A stretch of 64,000 bases of DNA from assembly GCA_904066235.2 (NCBI GenBank), contig CAJFCV020000005.1, positions 620,001-684,000 of the forward strand, in the 5' to 3' direction. Position numbers and translations under genes: made by a program. Origin of the DNA: Bursaphelenchus xylophilus (taxonomy: Eukaryota > Nematoda > Chromadorea > Rhabditida > Aphelenchoididae). Shown piece by piece: positions 14,201 through 22,151 of the stretch; the stretch's first letter is position 1; each line of letters opens with the position of its first letter. The notes below the pieces were generated by a model, which worked only from the letters and a program-made list of their open reading frames with translations, had not been told where the DNA came from and did not search any database.

Positions 14201-16020
14201 GGAGATTTCGTGCACGACTGAGGCTAAGCGACCCCTTTTGCCGCGACAAATCCACATTATTTTCCGGACGCTTTCGTTTAAATCGGTTCAGATGGTCATA
14301 TCAGTCTGTCGGAAAAAAAATGTGAAGTTATCGCATCTCGGAATTGCAGTCCGCGGCTGGAAATTTGGTGCGCTGCGACAAATCCGCATTATTTTCCCGA
14401 CGCTTTCATTCAGATTCGGTGGTCATATCAGTCTGTCGGGAAAATATTGAGCATTATTTCACTGCGCCGATCGCGTTTCTAAAGTGAAAAGATTCTTGTC
14501 GCGACATAATTCATTTTCTCACAGCGACAATTCGATGCAACAGAGTGCTCGTTATTTTTCCGACAGACCGATTATATAATATTTATACGTTTCAGACTCG
14601 TTGCGGAGCGTCTGAAAGCCGGCCAAACCGTGGAGCCGGAATCCTTTGAATCAGTCACAGTCTACTTTTCCGATGTGGTTGGATTCACGGCCATTTCGTC
14701 CAAATGCACACCGCTACAAGTGGTCAATTTGCTGAACGATCTCTACACGACGTTGGACTCAATCATCGCCGAGGTTGATGTGTACAAAGTTGAGACTATT
14801 GGTAAGTCAATGATCACATATTTTTAGGGCATATTACAGCAGTGATCCCAATGATATTGTGTTATTTATTTCCAGGCGATGGCTACATGTGCGTGTCGGG
14901 ATTACCACATCGCAATGGAAATGAGCATGCCCGGTATATCGCAGATATGTCATTGTCCATTATGAGGGCTATGAGGAGTTTTAGAGTAAGCTTTTACATT
15001 GTAAAGAAAGGTATGCAGAATGCGCAAACGAGCCTGCCCTCCAGTTGTTGCGCAACTATAGAAACATGCATGGCTGGAGGGCTGAGATTTTGCACCTTCG
15101 GGACTTAGCCTCTGGCTAAGTCGCCCTCCTCCCAGTCCTTCCAGAATTTACCAAAGCCCCAAATGCCCGGTCCCGAGATTCATTGCAAAGCAAAATTTTT
15201 CTTTCTGAAGCAACCAAAGGGCCAACAAATCAGCTTAAGCCTTCTTTTATCAGCCAATAATGTGGATTGGCCTCAACACCCTCGGCCGCGGCAAGCCGTT
15301 GCAAAGCATTGATGGCCAATTTAAAGCCGCGGCGAATGCACATTATCTTCCCGACAGACTGATCGTAACGGGCTAAAAAGTGACTGTGCGTTGGCGACAA
15401 GCGTGGCCAACAGCTCGAAACTCACTGTGTAGAAGCGAAAAATTGTCACGAAAGGCCACTTTGCGGCGCCCACCGCACCATACGAAACATGTCAGGACTA
15501 TCATTCTGTCGCGAAAATAATGAGCACAGTGTCTCTCAACATTTGTATTAGTAATATTAGCATTTTAATAGTTGACTGATGACTTTATGGCCCCAAAAAA
15601 CGCTTGAATCTTTTCAGATCCCACACTTGCCAAGGGAAGAATTCCGGCTTCGAATCGGAATCCACACTGGCTCTTGTGTGGCCGGAGTTGTTGGTTTGGC
15701 CATGCCGAGATACTGTTTGTTCGGTGATACGATCAATACGGCCAGTCGAATGGAAAGCAATGGGAAACGTGAGTCTTTGTTTTTTTTTCAAATATGTACG
15801 GTACCACTGTTTAAAGTCCATTTTTTCAGCGAACCGAATCCACATCTCCGCGGACACCAACTACTTTTTGACCAAAGTTATTGGAGGATATGTGACGACG
15901 AGTCGAGGGGAGATTATTGTCAAAGGAAAAGGAGTTATGGAGACTTTCTTCTTGCTCGGAATGGAGAACGATCCAAACATACAGCAGCAATTGGCCGAGC
16001 TGGAAAGGGAAAGTGTGTAA
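2248..16020 (+). CDS. receptor-type guanylate cyclase (gcy family), 22 exons
   Basis: Predicted single-pass membrane receptor that converts GTP to cGMP. Exons: 2248-2601, 3098-3240, 3445-3687, 3981-4092, 6003-6114, 6899-7018, 7052-7224, 8665-8872, 8916-9043, 9491-9714, 10045-10123, 10753-10944, 11015-11119, 11823-11897, 11959-12103, 12558-12707, 13440-13525, 13601-13836, 14596-14801, 14876-14985, 15618-15768, 15830-16020. All phases close, giving 1180 aa. Order: signal peptide; Thr/Pro-rich segment (about 25-118); ANF-type ligand-binding domain (about 119-575, with [16 protein letters not shown]); transmembrane helix (about 580-604); kinase-homology domain (about 633-883); coiled-coil hinge (about 900-960); cyclase domain (about 965-1150). 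The kinase loop reads [11 protein letters not shown], so the catalytic Asp is absent as in the family, while DFG is kept. The cyclase has FSDVVGFT and GDGYM (metal Asp residues), KVETIGDG (Glu) and RYCLFGDT (Cys), consistent with GTP specificity. The first exon is joined by inference: the phase fits, but the donor is GTAGGC. Confidence 0.93.
2690..2965. repeat. hairpin-forming direct/inverted repeat in cyclase intron 1
   Basis: Two and a half units of about 130 bp. Each starts with TTCGTATAAAATGTCACC and ends in the inverted form GGTGACATTTTATACGAA, so each unit can fold back. The same motif recurs at 22590-22920, and a related CATCGTATAACATGTCACACC-type motif at 7310-7560 and 55580-55710. 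Confidence 0.75.
3703..3950. mobile_element. MITE with long inverted repeats (GGACCTGATC family)
   Basis: A foldback element in cyclase intron 3. Its left end is degenerate (TAATGGACCTGATC) and its right end (GATGAGGTCCGCCACTGTA) is its complement. Inverted arms run for roughly 90 bp through GGCAAAATG, ATCAAAAATGTGG and CTCCCTCTC. Better-preserved relatives are at 8300-8550 and 21907-22151, flanked by TA, suggesting a Tc1/mariner-type non-autonomous element. Confidence 0.75.
4120..5935. repeat. AGAAAGCATTTTTGCC minisatellite in cyclase intron 4
   Basis: About 1.8 kb of near-uninterrupted units of roughly 17-26 bp: AGAAAGCATTTTTGCCA followed by a variable A-rich linker, with variants such as TTTTAGCC, ATCTTTGCC and CCATT. 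Longer higher-order blocks recur, for example the pattern around 4640-4740 repeats near 5000-5100 and 5350-5450. Minus-strand frames full of AKMLSIF repeats are a by-product. Smaller arrays of the same unit lie in introns 9 and 10 of this gene. Confidence 0.97.
6150..6857. mobile_element. MITE-like element (GACGCTCAGATTTT family), long variant
   Basis: The left end reads CAGAGAAAGTCAATGTGTGA followed by CGCTGATTTT. The right end is a diverged inverted copy (TTAGCGTCACACCTCGACC then ACTTCCTCTGTA). The interior carries phrases found in all members of this family: a TCTCTCTGACCGCTCTCC-type box, TTTCTACCGT, and a TCGTTGA...TCTC box. The other complete copies at 27340, 29615 and 54434 are shorter, about 445 bp. 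It occupies most of cyclase intron 5. Confidence 0.6.
7241..7685. mobile_element. small element with 9-bp target duplication (Mutator-like size)
   Basis: Flanked on both sides by the identical 9-mer GATCGCGCG (7232-7240 and 7686-7694). The ends are imperfect inverted repeats: GTTGCGGCAGAACTCTCC, and GGAGAGTTCAGGCTCAAC. Inside are several inverted copies of a TGTCACACC / GGTGTGACA motif next to AT-rich runs, and short GGGGGAGAGTTCAG direct repeats near the right end. A 9-bp duplication is characteristic of Mutator-like elements; assignment beyond that is inference. A left-truncated relative sits at about 55573-55854 in the M13-like gene. Confidence 0.65.
8037..8550. mobile_element. composite of three MITE families in cyclase intron 7
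   Basis: Left: the 5' half of a GTCTGTCGGGAAAATAATG element (8037-8160). Middle: a fragment of the GACGCTCAGATTTT family (about 8160-8298). Right: a complete foldback element starting TACAGTGGGGGACCTGATCC and ending GATCAGGTCCGTCACTGTA (8300-8550), flanked by TA. The middle-right junction is reproduced at 21715-22151, so these two parts seem to have spread together or been duplicated together. Confidence 0.75.
9166..9350. repeat. AAGCATTTTTGCC minisatellite, intron 9 of cyclase
   Basis: Short, degenerate array of the same 20-25-bp unit as at 4120-5935, ending in AAAGCATTGTTGCG. Confidence 0.9.
9770..10030. repeat. AAGCATTTTTGCC minisatellite, intron 10 of cyclase
   Basis: About ten units with longer AAAAAAATTAG linkers. 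The array ends 15-20 bp before the splice acceptor of exon 11 (10045). This is the third intron of the gene to hold this repeat. Confidence 0.92.
10161..10319. mobile_element. MITE, CAGTCTGTCGGG family, subtype 2
   Basis: Complete element: TAACAGTCTGTCGGGAAAAT at the left and the complement ending CCCGACAGACTGATA at the right. The interior (TTGCCACCGAGAAAATGAATT, GTGTCGCGGCAAAATAAAAT, then a CGACGCGATTGG box) defines subtype 2, shared with 13073, 14427, 21182 and 25800. TA at both ends suggests TA target duplication. Confidence 0.85.
10330..10700. repeat. block of GCACTGTGC motifs in cyclase intron 11
   Basis: Contains GCACTGTGC or close variants several times within 370 bp, mixed with GGCGACA and CTTTTTCAAAAG boxes. 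The same motif forms the 69-bp array at 18860-19625 and is scattered through introns of the stalk-protein genes. Confidence 0.6.
11333..11762. mobile_element. subtype 1 MITE with its right end amplified into an array
   Basis: Starts TGTCGGGAAAATAATG and carries the subtype 1 interior (GCGCCTTGAAATCA, GGAGATTTGGTGCGCGAC, GAGGCTTGACGTTTTG). It reaches the right end CATTATTTTCCCGAC at about 11469. From there the right end is repeated about ten times as CCACATTATTTTCCCGACAG plus an A/G-rich linker. This shows a MITE terminus turning into a tandem array in place. It lies in cyclase intron 13. Confidence 0.85.
12770..13226. mobile_element. MITE fragments: degenerate GACGCTCAG-type piece plus complete subtype 2 element
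   Basis: 12770-13050 carries the TCTCTCTGACTCTCCGCAT and AGATCGTCGAATATCTCG boxes of the GACGCTCAGATTTT family, without clear ends. 13073-13226 is a complete CAGTCTGTCGGG MITE (subtype 2); its right copy has CCCAACAGACTGATA with one change. Both are in cyclase intron 16. Another fragment of the first family lies at about 12130-12450 in intron 15. Confidence 0.7.
13947..14574. mobile_element. four head-to-tail CAGTCTGTCGGG MITEs in cyclase intron 18
   Basis: Successive copies at about 13947-14097, 14130-14272, 14302-14402 and 14427-14574. The first three are subtype 1 (GAAATTTGGTGC/GGAGATTT, GAGGCTAAGCGACCCC, CAAATCCACATTATTTTCC); the fourth is subtype 2. The left end TATCAGTCTGTCGGGAAAAT and the right end CCGACAGACCGATTA bound the cluster. 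Spacers of about 30 bp (CGCTTTCATTCAGAT-like) are themselves repeated, so the cluster grew by local tandem duplication rather than four independent insertions. Confidence 0.8.
15244..15365. mobile_element. degenerate CAGTCTGTCGGG-type MITE
   Basis: The right end CTTCCCGACAGACTGAT is clear. The left end is only TATCAGCCAATAATGTGGAT. Isolated single ends of the family also occur at about 15504, 16155, 24970 and 26650. Confidence 0.45.
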
Positions 16021-16050
16021 CATACATGGTCATAAGTGAATCATGACAGA

Positions 16051-16056
16051 AATAAA
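16051..16056 (+). terminator. polyadenylation signal of the guanylate cyclase
   Basis: AATAAA 31 bases after the TAA stop codon, followed by a T-rich stretch. This is the expected position for nematode 3' end formation. Confidence 0.7.
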
Positions 16057-17088
16057 CTTTTCTTTTTTTGTCGACTTTTTTTGTCTTTTTGACCGAAAAA
16101 TGGTTTTTTGAAGAAGAAATCGACTGCCCAGAACTTGACAAAAGTTGGCATGTCAGGCTGTCGGGAAAATATGTGTAATAATGAGCAAAATGTCGCTGCG
16201 CAATACGCATTGCTTAAATGAAAAACAATTGGATTTTGCCACGACTATTAGGGTTATTTACAAAGGCTTCTGGACATTCATCCCGAGCTAGATCACGACC
16301 TAGGTCATGAGCTAGCCTATGCTTTTCTAAAAAACCTAAAGTTCATCAAAGATTCAATATGAAAACGACACTCTGACACTTTTATTGGGAGGGCGTACCT
16401 GAACTAAATAGCTCACGGACAAGGTCACGACTAAAGTTATGGATCTTCGTTTTTTGCCGAAAAATTTGTTCCTTTGTATGTTACAATAACTCAGGGTAAT
16501 GAAAACTAACGTTAGTAATAGCTAAAATTTTACAAAAATGGACACACTTCAAGCCTTTGCCAAGTCTCGCCGAGCCTTCGCCGAGCCTCCGCCAACCATC
16601 CAACGGTTTTTCCAGGCCTCGTATGCACTTCCTACGACCTTTTTTTGGGTCTCCATCTGCCCTACTCTCCGTATTAACCTTTTTTGTGTTGAATCGAGCT
16701 GTCACCGACCCGAAAAGTCGGGACGGGCCGTCAGTTATTAAAAGCTTGCCTTTTACAATCATCTCCGAGATATACAATATGATATATTTATACAAAATAC
16801 TGAGGTAAACTCAATGTGATATGAATGCACCAAAATCCAAGTGAATTGTCCAAAAAAATGATGAGAAAAAAATGGGAAATACAATGATTCAAAACAAGCA
16901 AAAACAACATTGCCAAAGGCGAAATAAATAGAAAATTGGGATACCCGAAAATTCCTAAGAAACCCAAAAAAATTTTTTTGCCAAATTTGGAAATGGAAGG
17001 TCAAGATCTTACTGTAGCTACAGTAAGGCTCAAACAAAGGAAAATCTTTGTAAAAAAGACCAAAAACAAAAAGAAAAAGGATAAAAAT
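16057..17088. other. intergenic, convergent gene ends
   Basis: Holds one isolated MITE end (about 16155) and otherwise AT-rich sequence with no recognisable gene. The cyclase (+) and RAP homologue (-) converge here. No AATAAA was identified for the RAP gene. Confidence 0.5.
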
Positions 17089-20080
17089 TCAAAGCTCATC
17101 GTGCTCAGCGAGCTTTTCGTTCAAATATTCCTCCAATTTCCGCAATTTGTGCAAAATTTTCTCTCGCTGCGACTCCATCGAGCCCCAGATCTCGTCGTCT
17201 TCGGTGTCGTGCAGACTCCGATGCTCGTCCATCATCTGCGAGTGGTGGTCCAGCTTGAGGAAATGCCGATCCAGATGCCGTAGCTCGGATTTGATGGCAT
17301 TCAACTCGTTGGGAATGAGTTTTGGAGCTTTTTTGGCCTGAAAAAAAAAATTTTTGAAAAAACGCCGGATAATTATGCATCAACCTAATAGATGATTTTT
17401 TGGATAGATTTGGATATATATTTGCAATTTGAGCTGTCTCACATGTAATTTTAGATAGGAATTGAAATTTTTTCACATGTTTTCCCTCGTCAATTTCGTG
17501 TTCAGCGTTCTTTAGCCCCCACTTTAAAGTAGATTTTACCGTAAATGAGAGGAGAAGAGAGAAGGCTTGTTCGCTGAATTCCATTTGAGATTGATGAGTC
17601 GATGGAGTCGACACAATGAAAATTCGGTTTGACGACGAAAACAAAAAAAAATCTTTTGGATTTTTTTATCACGGTAACGAAAAATTACGGCTTGCTTTTC
17701 TAGGAATAGACACGTTCTGGGGGAAATAACGCATTAGTCATTGCTATCAGTCTGTCGGGAAAATAATGTGGATTTTCCGATATCATTTTGTCGGGAAAAT
17801 AATGTGGATTTTCCGATATCATTTTGTCGGGAAAATAATGTGGATTTTCAGATATTATTTTGTCGGGAAAATAATGTGGATTTTCCGATATCTTTTTGTC
17901 GGGAAAATAATGAGGATTTTTCGAAATTATTTTGTCGGGAAAATAATGTGGATTTTCCGATATTAATTTGTCGGGAAAATAATGTGGATTTTCCGATATT
18001 ATTTCGTCGGGAAAATAATGTGGATTTGTCGCGCCTTGAAATATATCATCATTGCTTTTCCACAGCCAACCACAATGATAGGCAATTCCTAGGCGCGACA
18101 AATCCACATTATTTTCCCGACAGACTGATAATTTTTCCTCTCTAATCCCCCCAATCTTCTCATTGCTCACCTTTAGCCACAATTTTCGAACACTCTCATT
18201 CTCGAACGGGTTCTCTTTGACAGCTTCGATTTGCGACTTCAGATGCTCAATGGTGTCCTCAATCCCGCTGTTCAGCGCTTTTGCCTCCCGGACTAGTTGT
18301 TGATGATCTACAACGTCATGAACTTCATTCTCATCCAGTTCGTTCAAATCTTTCTTCACTTCATTATAACGTTCGATAATCTTCTGTAGGCCTTCGAATT
18401 GGCGATGTAGATCGTTCAGTTCGTGTGCTGCGACATCTTGGTCAGTGCTGACTTTGGACCAGAGGTTTTGTAGACGAGAATCCGAGAATTTGGCCGTTCT
18501 TTTGGCGGCGGAGTCGTCGGCGAGCTTGTTTATGTTGGGTTGTTGTTTCGAATCGTGTTTGTATTTCTGAAAACATCGATTTAATTGAGATAGAGGCATA
18601 TAAAAAATGATAGTGAAATCCACATACAATTCTAAAAGCCTTGAGGGCATCGTCCAAGTTGTAGCGCTCGAGGAGTCTCTCGAGTTTGTCATCGGCTTCA
18701 CTTAAGGATTTGGTGTTTTTATGGTGCTCTTGTTCGTGTTTGATCGATACGTAGAGGGTATCGAACTTTTTTAGTTCTTCCTGAAATTAAGTGATTTTAA
18801 TAGTTATACGGTAATGTTTATATGGTAAGTTAATAGAATATAGTATTTTCACAAAGTGCATGGACATTTGTCGCGTCCAGCACTGTGCTGAGAAAACCGC
18901 CTTCTTGCACCGTGCATTTCATCTTTTTGCTTTGTTTTTGCACTGTGCGGGGAAACATCGCTGCGACGCGATCTGCACTGTGCACAAAAAACCGCTTTTT
19001 TGCACCGTGCATTTCATCTTTTTGCTTTGTTTTTGCACTGTGCGCTGCGACAAAAGCAAGTTTCAACTCCATCGCTGCGGCGGGGCCAGGAATTTGCACA
19101 GTGCAAACGGTTTTTTTGAGTTTTGCACTGCGCGAAAAGAGGAAAATGCACTGTGCGTTAGCGACAAGCGTGAGAAAAAGTTCAACGTGCACAGTGCAAA
19201 CGGCTTTTTTGAAGTTTGCACTGTGCGTTAGCGACAAGCGTGGGAAAAAGTTCAACGTGCACAGTGCAAACGGCTTTTTGAAGTCTGCACTGTGCGTTAG
19301 CGACAAGCGTGGGAAAAAGTTCAACGTGCACAGTGCAAACGGCTTTTTGAAGTCTGCACTGTGCGTTAGCGACAAGCGTGGGAAAAAGTTCAACGTGCAC
19401 AGTGCAAACGGCTTTTTGAAGTCTGCACTGTGCGTTAGCGACAAGCGTGGGAAAAAGTTCAACGTGCACAGTGCAAACGGCTTTTTGAAGTCTGCACTGT
19501 GCGTTAGCGACAAGCGTGGGAAAAAGTTCAACGTGCACAGTGCAAACGGCTTTTTGAAGTCTGCACTGTGCGTTAGCGACAAGCGTGGGAAAAAGTTCAA
19601 AATGCACTGTGCGGAAGAGAAGAAGTGTCTATGCACTTTATGAAAATAATAATATGACATTTTTTTTTTTTTGAAAATTTCGTCTTTTCCCTCTTGATGA
19701 ATTAGAGCCCTCAGGCAATTTTCCGCCAATCCCTCAAGACCTACCTGTAATTTCTGAGCAGCTTCTTGGCCGTCAAGACGATGCTGCGCTTTCGCCCAAA
19801 CGAAATTGATTTTGTCCATGCGGAAGAGCGGCGTTGAGTCTGCGGCGACGCCATGGGCGAGGAGGCCGGCGACGACGAGGCCGAGGAAGGGTAGAAATAG
19901 AACATTCTTGGCGTTGTGTGCGCAAACTTCAGAGGTTGAAGATGAAACAGAAGCTTTTGTGATGGGCACAAGAGCTTCAACAGTTGTGGAAACGGCTTCG
20001 CGGGTTGATTGGACGGCTTCAAAAGTTGAAGAAGTCGTGAATTGCGGGAAAAAGGTTTTCGCCGCGCTCAGTCTTTGCAT
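17089..20080 (-). CDS. RAP/LRPAP1-like receptor-associated chaperone
   Basis: ER-resident chaperone of LDL-receptor-family proteins. Exons (minus strand): 20080-19745, 18780-18628, 18566-18171, 17337-17089; every junction is phase 0, giving 377 aa against about 357 in mammals. Recognised by STPLFRMDKINFVWAKAQ near residue 82 (RAP domain 1 start), by helix-rich repeats LQNLWSKV and VRKLWLKAKK in the LxxLW style of RAP domains, and by the C-terminal ER-retrieval signal HDEL. The hydrophobic stretch that should be the signal peptide (VLFLPFLGLVVAGLL) begins only at residue 60, after a Ser/Thr-rich leader, so either the leader is real or the true start was missed; no internal in-frame Met precedes the hydrophobic stretch. 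Intron 1 holds a 69-bp array and intron 3 a MITE. RAP identity is family knowledge; function here is inferred. Confidence 0.88.
17745..18130. mobile_element. CAGTCTGTCGGG MITE with an internally expanded left end
   Basis: Complete element, TATCAGTCTGTCGGGAAAAT to CCCGACAGACTGATA. The left end is followed by seven further tandem copies of a 36-bp unit (TTTGTCGGGAAAATAATG, then TGGATTTTCCGATATTA). The normal subtype 1 interior (GCGCCTTGAAATATATC) and a single right end follow. The unit is the reverse complement of the satellite at 1-495. It lies in intron 3 of the RAP-like gene. Confidence 0.9.
18860..19625. repeat. 69-bp tandem array built on GCACTGTGC / GCACAGTGC
   Basis: From about 19149 to 19610, about seven units of 69 bp. 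Each contains GCACTGTGCGTTAGCGACAA, GCGTGGGAAAAAGTTCAACG and TGCACAGTGCAAACGGCTTT. Later units are virtually identical. The flank 18860-19130 has looser copies (GCACCGTGCATTTCATC twice). The unit length is divisible by three, which creates long false frames on both strands. Located in intron 1 of the RAP-like gene. Confidence 0.95.
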
Positions 20081-20240
20081 CTAAAAGGCTTCGCTGCCGA
20101 TTCGTCTCCAATTTATACCCGCTTCCCGGCCCCTCCCCACAACGCTGTGGCTGGGGGGCGGAGAGAGCGCGCGAACGGCGGAGACGCGCGGACGGGAGAG
20201 AGGGGCGATTGTTTAAACCAGAGTCGGGCCCGTTTTGCAC
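20081..20240 (-). promoter_or_regulatory. putative core promoter of the RAP-like gene
   Basis: On the minus strand, GGTATAAATTGG (about 20110-20121) is a TATA-like box about 35 bases before the ATG, and TTTTAG directly abuts the ATG, which would also suit a trans-splice acceptor. The region just upstream (20125-20215) is unusually G+C-rich compared with its surroundings. Confidence 0.4.
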
Positions 20241-20989
20241 GATGATTGCGGTCTCGTGGAGGCGCGAAATTTGTCTTCCACTCGTGATGGAGACGAGGAT
20301 TCTGAATGGGAGACACGAGAAAATAGATTTTGATATGTTTTGGACCCGAATTTGGAAATTTTTCGTTATTTATAATATCGAAATCATCAAAAAATTTCAA
20401 AATTCGAGAATTTCAGATTTTCAAAATCCCGGTATTTTTTAAAAATGGGCGCTAATTTCTCTCAAATCACGTTTTTAACATACAAAAAGAATTTTCAAAT
20501 TTATTTTGAAGTGCAAAAAAAACTTTGACTTCCGAAAAACAAAGGAATTTCCCGATCGGATTAGACGTCCGGAAGCGGGGTCAAAGACTTTCGACGGAAA
20601 GGTTTAGTGGAGCAGAAAGTGCAATTCAAAGGAAGTATTACAAATGACAAAAAAATTTTTTTTTAATTGTAATGCAATCACTTGTTTTGCTAATTTTTCC
20701 GCCTAAAGATCAAGTTTTGCACTAAAAAATCGATTTTTCTCTACAAAAATACAATTTTCTCTCTTATTTTTCAATTTTTCATGCCTATTATTCATTTTTC
20801 AAAGCTTTTTCAAAAGTCCGCAGACTATTTCCAACCTTTTTTTTTCAAAATGGCGATGATTTTTACCAAGATCTGAGCGGTGCTCATGGACTATTTCCTT
20901 TGTGAGCTAAAGAATCTTTACTTCGACAACTTTCTTTGCGAATTTCGAAATTCAAATTTCAATTTTTTCCCAGAAATTCCCTTAAAAAT
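20241..20989. other. intergenic, no gene recognised
   Basis: AT-rich sequence upstream of the RAP-like gene. Short frames only; no supported feature. Confidence 0.45.
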
Positions 20990-21183
20990 CTTGTGCTATC
21001 GCAAGGTTGCTGGAGTGATTTTTGCGACATTCACTGTGAGAAAATAAAAGCTCACTTTGCACTGTGCAGTTTCTTGCTTTTTGCACCGTGCGAATGGCTT
21101 TTTTGGGCTGTCGCTCGCACCCTGAGTTTTCTTGCACGATGCAAAGCCCAAAAAATCGCTCCAGCGACTTTGCGAACGGTCTA
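20990..21183. mobile_element. MITE with GTTCGCAAAGTCGCTGGA ends
   Basis: The right end CTCCAGCGACTTTGCGAACG then GTCTA is complementary to the left TCGCAAGGTTGCTGGAG. The interior is rich in GCACTGTGC-type motifs (CACTTTGCACTGTGCAG, TTGCACCGTGCGAATGG). A better copy with 27-bp ends is at 63230-63421. It directly abuts the next MITE, as the two also do at 63421. Confidence 0.65.
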
Positions 21184-21334
21184 AGTCTGTCGGGAAAATA
21201 ATGCACAATGTCGCTGCGCCAATGGTGTCGCTGAAGTGAAAAAAAAATCATTTTCCCCCGACACAATTCATTTTCTCGGCTGCGATGCGATTTTCCATGC
21301 GACAGACTGCTCAATATTTTCCCGACAAACTGAT
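21182..21334. mobile_element. MITE, CAGTCTGTCGGG family, subtype 2
   Basis: Starts TAAGTCTGTCGGGAAAATAA and ends TTTTCCCGACAAACTGATT. Interior as at 10161-10319 (GACACAATTCATTTTCTCGG). Confidence 0.8.
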
Positions 21335-21714
21335 TGTACAGTAAAGCAAAAAATTCTGCAAGTGAAACACCATAGTTTTCACTCCTTTCTCTATTGTCCT
21401 TTCCCACCAAATTCTAACGGAAGTTGCGTTACAAAATTAATTCCAAGTTTATCTTCATTTCAACAAGGGAGAACGTCCCGGATGACTCAAATGGTCCGAC
21501 CAATTTGTCGATGAAATTCGCTTCAGGGGTTTTGAAATTAATTAAAGTGAATTTCAAAACGCATTCAGCTGATGTTTACGTGGTAAAGTGCTGCTTCTGC
21601 AAGTTGTTTTTTTTGCAAAATTAGGATTTTGATGTCTTATGAGATTTTGTAAGACAAAAAGTTGATTTTTTGTGGAAATATTGCATTTTACGGTAGAAAA
21701 AGACATTAAAAATT

Positions 21715-22151
21715 TTCGTGCCAAAATTGGCTAAAAAGTTTTCAAATTTTCGCTAACTTTCGATCTAAAAATCTCGATTGTTTCTGCAAAGCGCGATCTG
21801 GAATTCTCGCATATATATTAGAAAAAGTTATTTTGAATTTGTCCCAAAATTTCATCAAAATCTGAGCGTCGCGTTTGGGCTACTTTTCTTATGAAATTAT
21901 TTGCTGTACAGTGGGGGACCTGATCCAGCCGCAAAAAACGTACCACTTTGCATCCGGGAAGTATCAAAAATGTGTCAAAATGCTTCCCTTTCCATGTGAA
22001 AAAACTCCGATTTCAAAAGCGCTCTTTTTGTGAGGGCCTTTCAAAACGAAGTTCTTTTTCACTTGGAGAGGGAAGCCTTTTGCCACATTTTTGATACTTC
22101 CCCGATGCAAAATGGTACGTTTTTTGCCACTGGATCAGGTCTCCCACTGTA
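21715..22151. mobile_element. composite: GACGCTCAG-type fragment plus GGACCTGATCC foldback MITE
   Basis: The left part contains CTAAAAATCTCGATTGTTTC and ends AATCTGAGCGTCGCGTTTGG then GCTACTTTTCTTATG. 21907-22151 is a complete foldback element (TACAGTGGGGGACCTGATCC to GGTCTCCCACTGTA). The junction matches 8160-8550. A half copy of the foldback is at 23885-23977. Confidence 0.75.

Noticed and set aside
18830..19643. Long frames on both strands across 18.8-19.6 kb (repeated CTLNFFPRLSLTHSADFKK and its counterparts)
   Set aside because: The 69-bp repeat unit is a multiple of three, so frames stay open artificially; the region is an intron of the RAP-like gene.
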